DNA of 64,000 nt from Bartonella apihabitans (GTDB lineage Bacteria > Pseudomonadota > Alphaproteobacteria > Rhizobiales > Rhizobiaceae), in the NCBI RefSeq assembly GCF_030758755.1, contig NZ_CP132387.1, forward strand, positions 620,001-684,000, in the 5' to 3' direction. The first letter of the stretch is position 1, and every line of letters starts with the position of its first letter. A program made the position numbers and the translations under genes. Positions 27,399 through 37,255 of this stretch are shown piece after piece. Under the pieces are notes generated by a model. That model saw nothing but the letters and a program-made list of their open reading frames with translations, did no database searches and was not told the origin of the DNA.

Positions 27399-28151
27399 CT
27401 AGTCGGGCACATGATAGGTAAGAAAACGGTTTTTACGGGCATCAAAAAACCCGCCAGTCTCTTCAAGGTCGGGGGACGCAAGCTCAACTATCTTGGCCGC
27501 AATTTCTTCCGCAGATGGCAATGTGTTCGGGTCTTCTCCGGGCATAGCTTGCGCACGCATGGCGGTGCGGGTTGCTCCCGGACTTGCCATATTCACCTTT
27601 ACAGAGGTGTTCTTCAATTCGTCGGCCCAACAGCGTCCCAATACCTCGAAGGCAGCCTTGGAAGCCGCATAAGGTCCCCAAAAAGCCCTTGGTTTATGCA
27701 CAACGCCGGAAGAAAAAAGAATTGCACGCGCGCAATCCGATTTTTTTAAAAGCGGTTCGACAGCACGGATTAAACGCCACTGGCTGATGACATTGATTTC
27801 AAACACATCTTCAAATGTCTTTGCTTCGACATGAGCGACCGGTGAAATGGAACCCAGAACACCGGCATTGGCAACCAGAACATCCAGTTTATGCCAACGT
27901 TCGTTAATCTCGTTTCCCAAACGGTCAATGGCTTCCATATCATGGAGGTCGAGCGGTACCAATGTTGAAGTGGAACCGGCTTTGACGATTTGGTCGTCAA
28001 GTTCCTCCAGGCCGCCAACAGTTCGCGCTACAGCGATAATATGAGCGCCGCGTTTTGCAAGTTCCAAAGCAAGATGATAGCCGATGCCTCGTGAAGCACC
28101 GGTTACAAGAGCAACACGCCCGTTAAGGGCGAATGTTTGATTTTTTCCCAT
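27399..28151 (-). CDS. Short-chain dehydrogenase/reductase
   Basis: A 250-residue classical SDR. The dinucleotide-binding motif TGASRGIG is at residues 17-24, NAGVLG at about 95, the catalytic Ser in FSSGVVH and the YAASK catalytic Tyr/Lys pair at about 160. Arg in place of an acidic residue at the end of strand 2 (AVARTVGG) suggests NADP(H). Substrate unknown. It is the last gene of the minus-strand run, six bases after the purF stop, and an SDR next to purF is usual in Rhizobiales. Confidence 0.87.
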   Translation of the reverse strand: MGKNQTFALNGRVALVTGASRGIGYHLALELAKRGAHIIAVARTVGGLEELDDQIVKAGSTSTLVPLDLHDMEAIDRLGNEINERWHKLDVLVANAGVLGSISPVAHVEAKTFEDVFEINVISQWRLIRAVEPLLKKSDCARAILFSSGVVHKPRAFWGPYAASKAAFEVLGRCWADELKNTSVKVNMASPGATRTAMRAQAMPGEDPNTLPSAEEIAAKIVELASPDLEETGGFFDARKNRFLTYHVPD

Positions 28152-28157
28152 TATCGT

Positions 28158-29657
28158 CTATCGCCCACAATTCAAAACAGAAAGTTTATGAACATTGTCG
28201 GCGTTCTCTTCGTCTACCAGACGTGTCGGATAATCGCCGGTGAAGTAATGGTCGGTAAATTGCGGATCGGCATTGTTTCTAACCTCGCCGCCAACTGCCA
28301 TGTAAAGCCCGTCGAGAGACAAAAATTGTAACGAGTCTGCACCAATAAATTCACACATGGATTTTAAATCAGGAAATTGATTGGCAAGAAGCTTCGATGC
28401 TTCAGGTGTATCAATGCCGTAAAAGTCGGGATAAAAGATCATTGGACTTGCGACGCGTATATGGACTTCTTTGGCTCCCGCGTCACGCAGCATTTGCACA
28501 ATTTTAATGGATGTTGTGCCACGAACAATCAAATCGTCAACCAGCACAACGCGTTTTCCTTGAATAACAGGACGATTTGCCGAATGCTTGAGTTTGACGC
28601 CAAAAGCGCGGATTTGTTGTGTGGGCTCGATGAATGTCCGTCCGACATAATGGTTACGGATAATACCGAGTTCGAATGGTATGCCGCTCTGTTGTGCGTA
28701 ACCTATTGCGGCCGGTGTGCCGCCATCGGGAACTGGGACAACCACATCACCATCACACGGAGCTTCCTTTGCAAGATAAATTCCCATATTTTTGCGCGCA
28801 TTATAGACACTGCGTCCACCAATAATCGAATCAGGGCGGGCAAAATAGACATATTCAAAAAGACAAAGTTTTTCCGGTTTATGATCTTTCGGCTTGATCG
28901 TCTTGATTGTGACTTCTCCGTCTTTCTGTAGTTGACAGATGATAACTTCACCATTTTCGACGTCGCGGATATATTTTGCACCGATAATGTCAAGGGCACA
29001 GGTTTCGGAACAAAAAATCGGTTTGCCATCAAGTTCACCCATGACCAGCGGCCGGATGCCGACAGGGTCACGAGCAGCAATAAGCTTTGAACGGGTCATC
29101 GCGATCATTGCAAAACCGCCTTCGATCTGGCGGATAGCGTCAACAAAACGTTCGGAAGATTTTGCGTGACGCGAGCGGGCAATGAGATGAAGAACAACTT
29201 CCAAATCCGAGGTTGATTGACAAATTGCACCCGAAGCAATGAGCTGGCGGCGGATTGTGAGCCCGTTGGTAAGGTTGCCATTATGGGCAATAGCAATGCC
29301 TCCCACCTCGAGTTCGGCAAAGAGCGGCTGAACATTGCGTAGTGCCGTCTCTCCCGTGGTCGAATACCGTGTGTGACCGATCGCCCGGTTACCGGGAAGA
29401 TTGGCCAAGGTTTGCGGGTTGGTATAATGGTCGCCAACAAGCCCCATATGCTTTTCCTGATGGAATACATGTCCATCATAAGAAACAATACCGGCTGCTT
29501 CCTGTCCACGATGTTGTAGGGCGTGGAGGCCGAGTGCCGTTAGTGTTGCCGCATCGTCATGACCCAGAATTCCGAAAACGCCGCATTCTTCGTGCAAACT
29601 ATCGTCGTCGAAAGAAAAATCCGGTTCACAAAAGACCTCTTTTGCCATTTTGACCAT
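28158..29657 (-). CDS. purF: Amidophosphoribosyltransferase
   Basis: First committed enzyme of purine synthesis: glutamine and PRPP to phosphoribosylamine. The mature N-terminal catalytic Cys follows a short propeptide in HEECGVFGI, and the glutamine-binding region has THGN-type loops (RAIGHTRYSTTG, GIAIAHNGN). The PRPP motif VVLVDDLIVRGTTS is near residue 375. The frame opens at 29717, but starts at 29657 (MVKMAKEV) or 29648 (MAKEVFCEP) are better. About 499 aa, normal. A terminator-like hairpin separates it from cvpA, yet the genes are only 80 bases apart. Confidence 0.95.
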   Translation of the reverse strand: MVKMAKEVFCEPDFSFDDDSLHEECGVFGILGHDDAATLTALGLHALQHRGQEAAGIVSYDGHVFHQEKHMGLVGDHYTNPQTLANLPGNRAIGHTRYSTTGETALRNVQPLFAELEVGGIAIAHNGNLTNGLTIRRQLIASGAICQSTSDLEVVLHLIARSRHAKSSERFVDAIRQIEGGFAMIAMTRSKLIAARDPVGIRPLVMGELDGKPIFCSETCALDIIGAKYIRDVENGEVIICQLQKDGEVTIKTIKPKDHKPEKLCLFEYVYFARPDSIIGGRSVYNARKNMGIYLAKEAPCDGDVVVPVPDGGTPAAIGYAQQSGIPFELGIIRNHYVGRTFIEPTQQIRAFGVKLKHSANRPVIQGKRVVLVDDLIVRGTTSIKIVQMLRDAGAKEVHIRVASPMIFYPDFYGIDTPEASKLLANQFPDLKSMCEFIGADSLQFLSLDGLYMAVGGEVRNNADPQFTDHYFTGDYPTRLVDEENADNVHKLSVLNCGR

Positions 29658-29705
29658 CCCGTAGAGATATCTAAGAACATTCTTTGTTAGAACATATATA
29701 GGTAA

Positions 29706-29730
29706 AATGGGTGGCATTTAAGGCCACCCA
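29706..29730 (-). terminator. Hairpin between cvpA and purF, probable Rho-independent terminator
   Basis: On the minus strand AATGGGTGGC pairs perfectly with GCCACCCATT around a five-base loop, and TTTTACC follows. It starts eight bases after the restored cvpA stop codon (29738) and lies upstream of purF, so it could end or attenuate transcription coming from dnaB-radA-cvpA. The stem is symmetric and could act in both directions. Confidence 0.65.
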
Positions 29731-29737
29731 TTTAAAT

Positions 29738-30315
29738 TCAGTCACCCGATTGAGCCGGATTATCGCCGACGCTATTGTCGGTATTGGACGGCTCATCTTT
29801 TTTCAGAACACTTGAAGCTTTGTCGAAAATCCAGTCAGGATCCTTTGGTAATAAATCCCAAATTTTATTGCTCATAGAATCAAGCATGGGTTTGGTTTTT
29901 GCGTCTTTCAGCCAAGGCCCTGATCTTCCGGCTTGATGAGCTGATTAACGAGCAACATGGCGATCACCATAATAAAAAGCCCACGAACAATGCCGAAAAT
30001 AAATCCTACCGTGCGGTCGAGCGCACCAATTCGGCTATCTATAATGACATCGGCAATTTTCATCGTTATGATGGATACAATAATGAAAACAATAACGAAA
30101 ATAATTGCCAGACTTGCAATGAGTGCAATGGTTTTATTGGAAAGATAAGCTTCTACAAAGGGCAGAAGGTTTTTGTAAAGAAGCACAGCCGCGATAGCAG
30201 CAATGACCCAGGATGCCAAGGATAAAACTTCACGTGAAAAACCACGCACCATCGCCAAAAAGGCGGAAAACAGGATCACTACAATAACCAGGCCATCAAG
30301 GGCTGTCATGAACAT
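29738..30315 (-). CDS. cvpA: CvpA-family membrane protein, one-base frameshift as sequenced
   Basis: Small inner-membrane protein of the CvpA (colicin V production) family, usually next to purF. Four hydrophobic helices are visible, with SAFLAMVRGFSREVLSLASW after helix 1 and RIGALDRTVGFIFGIVRGLF before the last. The open frame ends at 29908 with KPEDQGLG, but the next frame continues as WLKDAKTKPMLDSMSNKIW to a stop at 29738. One extra C at 29916-29917 (GGCCTT to GGCCCTT) joins them as KPEDQGPWLKDAK, giving 192 aa, the family length. ATG at 30315 has AAGGA eight bases upstream. Confidence 0.85.
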
Positions 30316-30454
30316 CAGGTTTGTCCTTAAGTTCGCTTCAATCGGCAAAAGACAATAAAAGTGGCGTCAATTACATCTTCATTGCCAGTTTAGAAAACCA
30401 ATATCAATATTTCCTATATTTTAAAAGTGCAAAGCCAGCCTTTTGTCCACAAAC

Positions 30455-31854
30455 TCAATTCTGTGTTGGAGGCGTGGTGCGCTTTTTTCCGGAAGCAATT
30501 GCAGCCACAAGTTCGGGCAGGTCAGAGAAACTTCTTTGCCTGAAAGACGGCGATTTGATGGTCTCGGTTGTGCCAGCCGGTTGAATTGCTCCCTTAAAAC
30601 CGAGCTTGTCGGCCTCTTTCAGTCTTTGACCTGAATGCGAGACTGCGCGCAGAGCCCCCGACAAACTGACTTCACCGAAAAATACGTAATTTTGGGGCAG
30701 CACAATTCCAGCAAGAGAAGAAACGAGCGCCGCTGCGACTGCAAGATCGGCTGCGGGTTCCGAAATGCGGTATCCGCCGGCAACATTGAGATAAACATCA
30801 TGCTGCCCGAAACGTACGCCGCAATGGGCTTCAAGGACCGCAAGAATCATGGAAAGCCGGTTGCTATCCCATCCGACCACTGCCCGCCTTGGCGTGCCAA
30901 GGGACGTTGGCGCAACGAGTGCCTGTATTTCAACAAGGATAGGCCTTGTTCCCTCCATGCCCGCAAAAACAGCGGCACCCGGCGCATTGCTGTTCCGCTC
31001 TCCAAGAAATAATTCGGAAGGATTGTTAACCTCCCGCAAGCCATGATCCGACATTTCAAAAACACCGATTTCATCCGTTGGACCAAAGCGGTTTTTCACG
31101 GTTCTTAAAATTCTGTACTGGTGTCCGCCTTCACCTTCAAAATAAAGCACCGCGTCGACCATATGTTCGACAACACGCGGGCCGGCAATTTGCCCATCTT
31201 TTGTGACGTGACCAACCAGCACAACAGCAGCTCCCGTTTTCTTGGCAAAACGTATCATCGCCTGCGCACCGGTTCTCACCTGTGTCACTGTTCCGGGAGA
31301 AGAATCTACTGCCTCGGACCAAAGCGTCTGTATGGAATCGATAATGACCAAATCAGGCTTTTTGGCATTTGTGAGCGTTGCGAGAATATCTTCGACATTG
31401 GTTTCGGCAGCAAGCTCTACAGTTGTGTTGGCCGCCCCCAAACGTTGCGCACGTAAGCGTATTTGCGCCACTGCTTCTTCACCCGAAACATAGATAACGT
31501 GAAAGCCTTGACGGGCAAGCGCTGCTGCTGCTTGTGTCAAAAGTGTCGATTTTCCAATTCCCGGATCACCACCGACAAGGAGCGCCGAGCCCCTGACAAA
31601 ACCACCCCCTGTAACACGGTCAAGTTCGGCAATTCCAGATTTTACCCGTGGTGCGTCTTCAATAGCGCCCGAAAGCGATGTGAGTGCGACAACGCGTCCC
31701 TTACGGCTGCTTTTGGCAGGCCCCCGCCAATACCGCCGCTGGTTCCTTCTTCGACAATGGTGTTCCATTCGCCACAGGCATCGCATTTTCCAGCCCATTG
31801 GGAATAGACTGTGCCGCAATTTTGACAGACAAACTGGGTGCGTGTTTTTGCCAT
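30455..31854 (-). CDS. radA: DNA repair protein RadA, one-base frameshift as sequenced
   Basis: RecA-like ATPase with a Lon-like C-terminal domain that processes branched recombination intermediates. The N-terminal zinc finger is intact from the ATG at 31854 (FVCQNCG then KCDACGEWNT). At the A-run of 31711-31714 the frame shifts; the rest (SSRKGRVVAL, Walker A GDPGIGKSTLL, KNRFG motif VKNRFGPTDE, C-terminal domain to PPTQN) is in the -1 frame. One A restored gives LPKSSRKGR and 466 aa. A 480-residue frame starting at 31897 has a nonsense N-terminus and should not be used. Starts six bases after the dnaB stop. Confidence 0.9.
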
Positions 31855-31859
31855 TACGA

Positions 31860-33362
31860 TCAGCCGAATTGATCCGGTAACTTGTCACTTTCAGCAAGAT
31901 CGGAAAAGCGGGTATATTCGGCCTGAAACGCCAATCTTACTGTTCCTGTTGGTCCATGACGTTGTTTTGCTACAATCACCTCGGCCTTACCGAAGACTTC
32001 TTCCATCTCCGCTTGCCATTTCAGATGCTCTTCACTGCCAAGCTTGGGCTCTTTGTTTTTGATATAATATTCATCGCGATAAACAAACAAAACGACATCG
32101 GCATCCTGTTCGATAGAACCGGATTCACGAAGATCGGAAAGTTGCGGGCGTTTGTCATCACGTGCTTCAACCTGACGGGAAAGCTGCGACAAGGCAATGA
32201 TCGGGATATTGAGCTCTTTGGCAAGCGACTTCAAACCGGTCGTAATTTCGGTTATTTCCTGCACGCGGTTTTCCGATGCGCGTTTTGAAACGCCGGTCAT
32301 CAATTGCACATAGTCAATTACGAGAACATCGAGGCCATGCTGGCGTTTAAGCCGCCGCGCGCGGGCTGAAAGCTGCGCAATCGAAATGCCACCGGTCTGG
32401 TCGATATAAAGCGGCGCTTTTTGTAATCTCGTCATTGAATGGAGCAGTTTGGCGAACTGGTCTTCTGTAATATCACCGCGACGGATCTTTGAAGACGATA
32501 CTTCTGCCTGCTCGGAAATAATACGCGTTGCCAATTGTTCCGACGACATTTCGAGCGAGAAGAAACCGACAATTCCACCCTCATTTTCTTCTGCCGGAAG
32601 GTTGTTTTCCTTTGCTTTGATAAAGGCATTGGCAATATTGAAAGCGATATTGGTGGCAAGCGACGTTTTCCCCATGCCCGGTCGACCGGCAAGGATGATA
32701 AGGTCGGAACGTTGTAAGCCGCCCATTTGCTCGTCGAGTTTCTTGAGCTGTGTCGGAATGCCGGAAAGCCGCGAGGTACGCTTTTTGGCAGCTCCCGCCA
32801 TATCGATGGCTTTTTTTACCGCATCATCAAAACTTTCAAAGCCACCGCCATATTTACCGGTTTCGGCAAGTGTGAACAGTTTTTGTTCGACATTTTCGAT
32901 TTGTTTCGAAGGGGTAAGATCAATCGGCGCATCATATGCGGTATTGACGATCTCGTTGCCAAGATCAATCAAGGAACGACGCGTATAAAGATCATAAATG
33001 GCACGGCCATAATCTTCTGCATTGATGATGGTGACTGCTTCCGTCGCCATGCGAACAACATAGGTATAAACGGTCATGTCACCGATTTTTTCATTGGCCG
33101 GAATAAACGGTTTGATTGTGACCGGATTGGCAAGCTTGCCATTTTTGATCATCTCGCTCAAAACAGCAAAAATCGTTTGATGCAATGGCTCGAAAAAATG
33201 TTCAGGCTTCAAAAAATCGGATACGCGGTCAAGCGCGTCATTATTGATGAGAATTGCACCGAGAAGAGCTTGTTCCGCCTCAATATTATGCGGAATCTGC
33301 CTGAACGGGAGTGCCTCGTCACCATTGGTCTGCCCGATATTGAGAACTTTTGCTTCTGACAT
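31860..33362 (-). CDS. dnaB: Replicative DNA helicase DnaB
   Basis: Hexameric 5'-3' helicase at the replication fork. The N-terminal domain begins PHNIEAEQALLGAILINNDA, Walker A is GRPGMGKTSLA, Walker B is LDVLVIDYVQLM and the later GxxxR element is in QLSRQVEARDDKRP with LSDLRESGSIEQDADVV, all typical. 500 aa, complete, with no intein. The radA gene follows directly. In many relatives alr (alanine racemase) lies between dnaB and radA; it is not here. Confidence 0.96.
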   Translation of the reverse strand: MSEAKVLNIGQTNGDEALPFRQIPHNIEAEQALLGAILINNDALDRVSDFLKPEHFFEPLHQTIFAVLSEMIKNGKLANPVTIKPFIPANEKIGDMTVYTYVVRMATEAVTIINAEDYGRAIYDLYTRRSLIDLGNEIVNTAYDAPIDLTPSKQIENVEQKLFTLAETGKYGGGFESFDDAVKKAIDMAGAAKKRTSRLSGIPTQLKKLDEQMGGLQRSDLIILAGRPGMGKTSLATNIAFNIANAFIKAKENNLPAEENEGGIVGFFSLEMSSEQLATRIISEQAEVSSSKIRRGDITEDQFAKLLHSMTRLQKAPLYIDQTGGISIAQLSARARRLKRQHGLDVLVIDYVQLMTGVSKRASENRVQEITEITTGLKSLAKELNIPIIALSQLSRQVEARDDKRPQLSDLRESGSIEQDADVVLFVYRDEYYIKNKEPKLGSEEHLKWQAEMEEVFGKAEVIVAKQRHGPTGTVRLAFQAEYTRFSDLAESDKLPDQFG

Positions 33363-33673
33363 TAGTCTATTGCTGCTCGCCTGAATTTTGTTTAATTGGA
33401 AAACCCCACCACTTTAACCCATTCAGGGTAGGGACTGCCACTTTTTTTTCCAGATAAATACGCTTTTATGCCGTCGGATCGATTTTTCCCGAAGGCTTTT
33501 GCTGTTGTGTCAATAGGATTATCCTATGTAGCGTAAATCCGGAAAGCGCATTTCGAACGCCGAAAATGCACTATATATCCGGATATACAGCATTTTCCGA
33601 CAGATCAGACCGGATTGTCCAATATCGGATTGCTCAATATTGTGCAAAACAGGGGAAACCGATTTTGCACAGG
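33363..33673. other. Gap between cfa and dnaB
   Basis: About 310 bases with no gene. It contains an imperfect hairpin (GCATTTCG and CGAAAATGC at about 33549-33571) and a two-copy tandem repeat at 33611-33640. It probably carries the dnaB promoter on the minus strand. Confidence 0.45.
33611..33640. repeat. Tandem 15-bp repeat, two copies
   Basis: CGGATTGTCCAATAT (33611-33625) is followed directly by CGGATTGCTCAATAT (33626-33640); the copies differ at two adjacent bases. It lies in the cfa-dnaB gap, about 30 bases downstream of the cfa stop's far side. Confidence 0.8.
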
Positions 33674-35032
33674 CTATTTCTTGTCTTTTTGAGAGGTCGT
33701 TGTCTTGCGGCGCGACTTAGGCGCTTGGGGAGCGGCATCTTCAACTTTTTTTTCAACAGTTTTTGTTGCGGATTTTACATTGCCTTCGGATTTCTCAAGA
33801 TTGGGGTCGGCGTCAATTTTCTTGAGTCTGGCCTCTTCCTCGGTAATGTAATCGCGTGTCAAGGGAACCGCATCCTGCTTGTGGGCCAGCTGGATTTGGA
33901 AAACTATCATACCTTGCCAGCGGAAAGCGCTTTCTGAAGCTGCAAGATAAAATTCCCACATCCGGCAAAACCGTTCGTCATAAAGTGCTTTGGCTTCGTC
34001 CCAATGTGCAAGAAATGCTTCGCGCCAAGCTTTCAATGTCTCGGCATAATGCAAACGCAATATTTCTATATCGGTGATAATCAGTCCGCTTTTTTCAATA
34101 ACGGGAATGACTTCCGATAATGAGGGAATATAGCCACCGGGAAAAATATATTTGGCAATCCACGGATTGGTAGCACCGGGCTCGCCTGAGCGGCCGATCG
34201 AGTGGAGAACAAAACGTCCATCCGGCTTCAACAATCTTTTGACGTGGTCGAAATATTCTTTGTAATGGCCGATACCGACATGTTCGAACATACCCACCGA
34301 GACGATTTTATCAAAAGCGTCATCAAGCTTGCGATAGTCGAGCAGAAAAAATTTGGCTTTATCTTGTAGTCCCATATCTTTGGCGCGCTGATTGGCGATG
34401 CCATGCTGTTCATGAGAAAGCGTGACACCTGTGACATTTGCGCCAAGAACCCGTGCGAAATAAAGCCCCAATCCGCCCCAGCCACAGCCAATATCGAGAA
34501 GTTTCTCGTTTTCTTTCACCTGAAGCTTTGCCGCCAGATGGCGCTTTTTTGCAAGTTGTGCTTCGCCAAGGCTGACATTCGGATTTTCAAAGTAACCGCA
34601 GGAATACTGGCGATCGGGATCAAGAAACATCTCGTAAAGTTTGCCGGACAGATCATAATGGTGTTCGACGTTTTTTGCCGAACGACGCAGCGTATTCATC
34701 TGTACGAATCGTTTTGTAGCCGTGCGAATGAAAGAAAATGCTTTCATCCACAATTGGTTTTCTGCGATCGGACCGGTGCTTTCGAAGATTGTCTCCAGCA
34801 ACGAATAAATATCGCCTTTAATAAACTCGAAACCGCCATTCATATAGGCTTCGCCCAGTTTCAAAGCAGGGTCGAGAGCAACTTCGCGTTCCCATTTTGC
34901 TGATGTAAAGCGTATTTGAATTGGCTTGCCCGTCTGGTTACCGAACTGGTACGTGACCCCTCGTAAATCGGTAATTGTCAGATTACCTTTCGTAATAATG
35001 TGGCTGGCAGCCGTCTTCAATAAAGCAAACAT
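33674..35032 (-). CDS. cfa: Cyclopropane-fatty-acyl-phospholipid synthase family protein
   Basis: SAM-dependent enzyme that adds a methylene bridge to unsaturated acyl chains of membrane phospholipids, usually under acid or stationary-phase stress. The SAM-binding motif LLDIGCGWGGLGLY is at about residue 175, preceded by YSCGYFE, and VSVGMFEHVG and the later YIFPGGYIPS segment are family hallmarks. 452 aa, with a Lys-rich low-complexity tail of about 45 residues (EKKVEDAAPQAPKSRRKTT). It sits between rplI and dnaB, with its own 240-base upstream gap, so it may be separately transcribed. Confidence 0.9.
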   Translation of the reverse strand: MFALLKTAASHIITKGNLTITDLRGVTYQFGNQTGKPIQIRFTSAKWEREVALDPALKLGEAYMNGGFEFIKGDIYSLLETIFESTGPIAENQLWMKAFSFIRTATKRFVQMNTLRRSAKNVEHHYDLSGKLYEMFLDPDRQYSCGYFENPNVSLGEAQLAKKRHLAAKLQVKENEKLLDIGCGWGGLGLYFARVLGANVTGVTLSHEQHGIANQRAKDMGLQDKAKFFLLDYRKLDDAFDKIVSVGMFEHVGIGHYKEYFDHVKRLLKPDGRFVLHSIGRSGEPGATNPWIAKYIFPGGYIPSLSEVIPVIEKSGLIITDIEILRLHYAETLKAWREAFLAHWDEAKALYDERFCRMWEFYLAASESAFRWQGMIVFQIQLAHKQDAVPLTRDYITEEEARLKKIDADPNLEKSEGNVKSATKTVEKKVEDAAPQAPKSRRKTTTSQKDKK

Positions 35033-35153
35033 CTATCGAGTCCCATCTTCCAATTAATACTTTGGCCGCTTTTTATGCACAAACAAGCGTCTAATAAAGT
35101 TCACGAAAATCTATTCCGTCCGACGTCGCGTTTATAGTGCCTATTTGTAAAAA

Positions 35154-35192
35154 AAACACCCGACCAGAAGATCGGGTGTGTTCATTTTTTTT
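35154..35192 (-). terminator. Rho-independent terminator after rplI
   Basis: ACACCCGA (35156-35163) pairs with TCGGGTGT (35172-35179) around an eight-base loop. A run of eight A on the plus strand to the left reads as T on the minus strand, directly after the stem, so it should end transcription leaving rplI. A T-run of nine also flanks it on the plus strand, so it could work in both directions. Confidence 0.85.
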
Positions 35193-35277
35193 TGACCTGT
35201 CAAGAAACAACTGTTCCAAATTACTGGGGCAGTGCGTCGCACTTATAACAATTGTGTCCCGATAAGCTGATAAATGC

Positions 35278-35886
35278 TTATTCGGATTCTTTTTCTTCGG
35301 CCTTTTCCTCAGCCTTTTTCTCGGCTTCGTGTTCGGCACCTTCCTCGTCGAAAATTTCTTCCGAGAGCGGTTTTTCCTCAATGCCATAGATTGCTTCGAT
35401 AGAAGTCAAATCTTCACCGGCAGCCTGACGTTCGGCTTCCTCGGCAGAGCGGGCAATATTGATGGTTACATTAACCTGTACTTCAGGGTGAAGATTAACC
35501 GCAACATTATGAAGACCGATTGTTTTGATCGGGTGATTAAGTTCTACCTGCGTGCGAATAATTGTGAAACCTTCCGAAGTGATAATATCGGCAATGTCAC
35601 GGGTCGAAACAGAACCATAGAGCTGTCCGGTTTCACCGGCAGAGCGGATAACAACGAATGTCTTGCCGTCAAGCTTGTCGGCAACCTGTTGGGCTTCGCT
35701 CTTGCGTTCAAGATTGCGGGCTTCGAGCTGTGCTCTCTCTTTTTCGAATTTCTTTTTATTTGCTTCATTGGCGCGCAAAGCTTTTCCCTGCGGGAAAAGG
35801 AAATTGCGGGCAAAGCCGTCTTTCACAGAGACGGTATCACCCATTTGTCCTAAGCGGGCAATGCGTTCGAGTAGTATAACATCCAT
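35278..35886 (-). CDS. rplI: 50S ribosomal protein L9
   Basis: Large-subunit protein that bridges subunits near the L1 stalk. The N-terminal RNA-binding domain starts [22 protein letters not shown] and holds [13 protein letters not shown], then a long charged helix (about residues 40-75) and the C-terminal domain. 202 aa, longer than the about 150 of E. coli because of a Glu/Lys-rich tail ([14 protein letters not shown]), a common extension in Rhizobiales. Last gene of rpsF-rpsR-DUF2232-rplI, followed by a strong terminator. Confidence 0.96.
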   Translation of the reverse strand: MDVILLERIARLGQMGDTVSVKDGFARNFLFPQGKALRANEANKKKFEKERAQLEARNLERKSEAQQVADKLDGKTFVVIRSAGETGQLYGSVSTRDIADIITSEGFTIIRTQVELNHPIKTIGLHNVAVNLHPEVQVNVTINIARSAEEAERQAAGEDLTSIEAIYGIEEKPLSEEIFDEEGAEHEAEKKAEEKAEEKESE

Positions 35887-35908
35887 TTTGAATTCCTTTC
35901 AGCTGCAT

Positions 35909-36889
35909 TTATTGTTTGGGTTGGCCGTGTTGACGGCTCACTTGAATGGTTGTCCAGATTCCCATCAGAAGAAGAATGAGCGATACCGGAACAGCGAATA
36001 TGAAAGTGCAAAGGGCAATATAGACGAATCCCAATATAAAAAAGCGTCCACTAATGCCCCGTGTCAGATTGTGTAAATAGGCAAGTCCGGTCATCGAAAT
36101 TGCCAATGTAAAAGTCGTGTTGAAGACCAATGCACACAGATTAAGAAATGTCCCCAGTTGGAAAAACGTGGCGCCAAAGGCGACAATATAAATGAACAGT
36201 GCAGGCAATGGCAGACGAAATTTTTTCGGCCAGTCATCGCGTGGGCGGGCAAGCCGTTTCATGCGTTGTGCACCGACAAGCGCAAAATACAAATTTCCGG
36301 TTAGAAAGAGCACCCCGTAAGTGGCCAGACTACTCGATAATAATGGAACGATATTGTTTACCAGAAAGTCGTGAAAAATAGCTATGTCGACCTCGCTTGC
36401 CGAATTGGTCTCACGCAAGGAGTTTGTGACGAAACTCGCAATTTCACCGGCAATGATCGGCGTGGTCGGGTTATTGTATAAGATTGTGCCAATGAAAACA
36501 CAAATAATAGAGATAAAGCCGGTCAACAAAAATATGACCGAAGAAAGCGGATACCACTTGATGGCATGTCCATTCTCGTCCATTTCGGCAAGCCCTAATA
36601 GCCAGGATGCATAAACGGCGGGAAGGAAAAACAGCAATGTAAAGCCAAGCCCGATATAGAAATTTTGCGCAAATATCAGAACGATTGCTGCTGTAACAAG
36701 AGAAATGATGCTGGCAGCCGTGCCCCAACCAAAGGCTACGATGAAAATCGGTAGCGACATAAAGCAACCGAGTAACAATGCAAATGGCGGGAAAACCGTA
36801 AAAAAGCTCATAATAGCCGTTGCAAGGACAGCAGCAAACAGCCCGCCCAAAATACCTGCCGGAAATGTATAGGATTTTTTTTGCAACAT
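35909..36889 (-). CDS. DUF2232 membrane protein
   Basis: A 326-residue protein with about eight predicted transmembrane segments. The order rpsR-DUF2232-rplI is typical of Rhizobiales, where this family (DUF2232, related to Firmicute YybS) has no defined role. Visible features are GGLFAAVLATAIMSFFTVFPP at the first helices and RPRDDWPKKFRLPLPALFIY in the middle. The TTG/ATG at 36889 opens with MLQKKSYTFPAG. It lies 22 bases upstream of rplI, so it is part of the ribosomal protein operon. Confidence 0.8.
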   Translation of the reverse strand: MLQKKSYTFPAGILGGLFAAVLATAIMSFFTVFPPFALLLGCFMSLPIFIVAFGWGTAASIISLVTAAIVLIFAQNFYIGLGFTLLFFLPAVYASWLLGLAEMDENGHAIKWYPLSSVIFLLTGFISIICVFIGTILYNNPTTPIIAGEIASFVTNSLRETNSASEVDIAIFHDFLVNNIVPLLSSSLATYGVLFLTGNLYFALVGAQRMKRLARPRDDWPKKFRLPLPALFIYIVAFGATFFQLGTFLNLCALVFNTTFTLAISMTGLAYLHNLTRGISGRFFILGFVYIALCTFIFAVPVSLILLLMGIWTTIQVSRQHGQPKQ

Positions 36890-37006
36890 TGATTCGCTGT
36901 CCTGCCTTTGCAGTTAGGGGCTAAGATGACTGCTCCAACTCCGGTTTTATTTGAACCTGCACCGAAAGCAGGGGAAGCAGCCGGTCAAGCCGGCTGCCAG
37001 AATTGC

Positions 37007-37255
37007 TTATTTCACAACATAAGGCAGAAGGCCGAGGAAACGGGCGCGCTTGATGGCTTTTGCCAATTCGCGCTGTTTTTTCTGGCTCACTGCAGTAATG
37101 CGTGAAGGAACGATCTTGCCGCGCTCGGAAATATAGCGCTGAAGAAGTTTTACATCCTTATAGTCGATTTTTGGTGCGTTCGGACCTGAAAACGGGCAGG
37201 TCTTGCGACGACGATGGAAAGGACGACGGGTTGGAATCTGACTAATATCAACCAT
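37007..37255 (-). CDS. rpsR: 30S ribosomal protein S18
   Basis: Small-subunit protein next to S6 on the platform. 82 aa with the conserved [14 protein letters not shown] near the N-terminus, then [23 protein letters not shown] and the C-terminal [12 protein letters not shown]. The start overlaps the last base of the rpsF stop region (rpsF ends at 37255), so S6 and S18 are translationally linked. Complete. Confidence 0.97.
   Translation of the reverse strand: MVDISQIPTRRPFHRRRKTCPFSGPNAPKIDYKDVKLLQRYISERGKIVPSRITAVSQKKQRELAKAIKRARFLGLLPYVVK

Noticed and set aside
30455..31897. RadA starting at 31897
   Set aside because: Its first 55 or so residues show no zinc finger and are out of frame; the true start (31854) has the CxxC zinc finger in the next frame.
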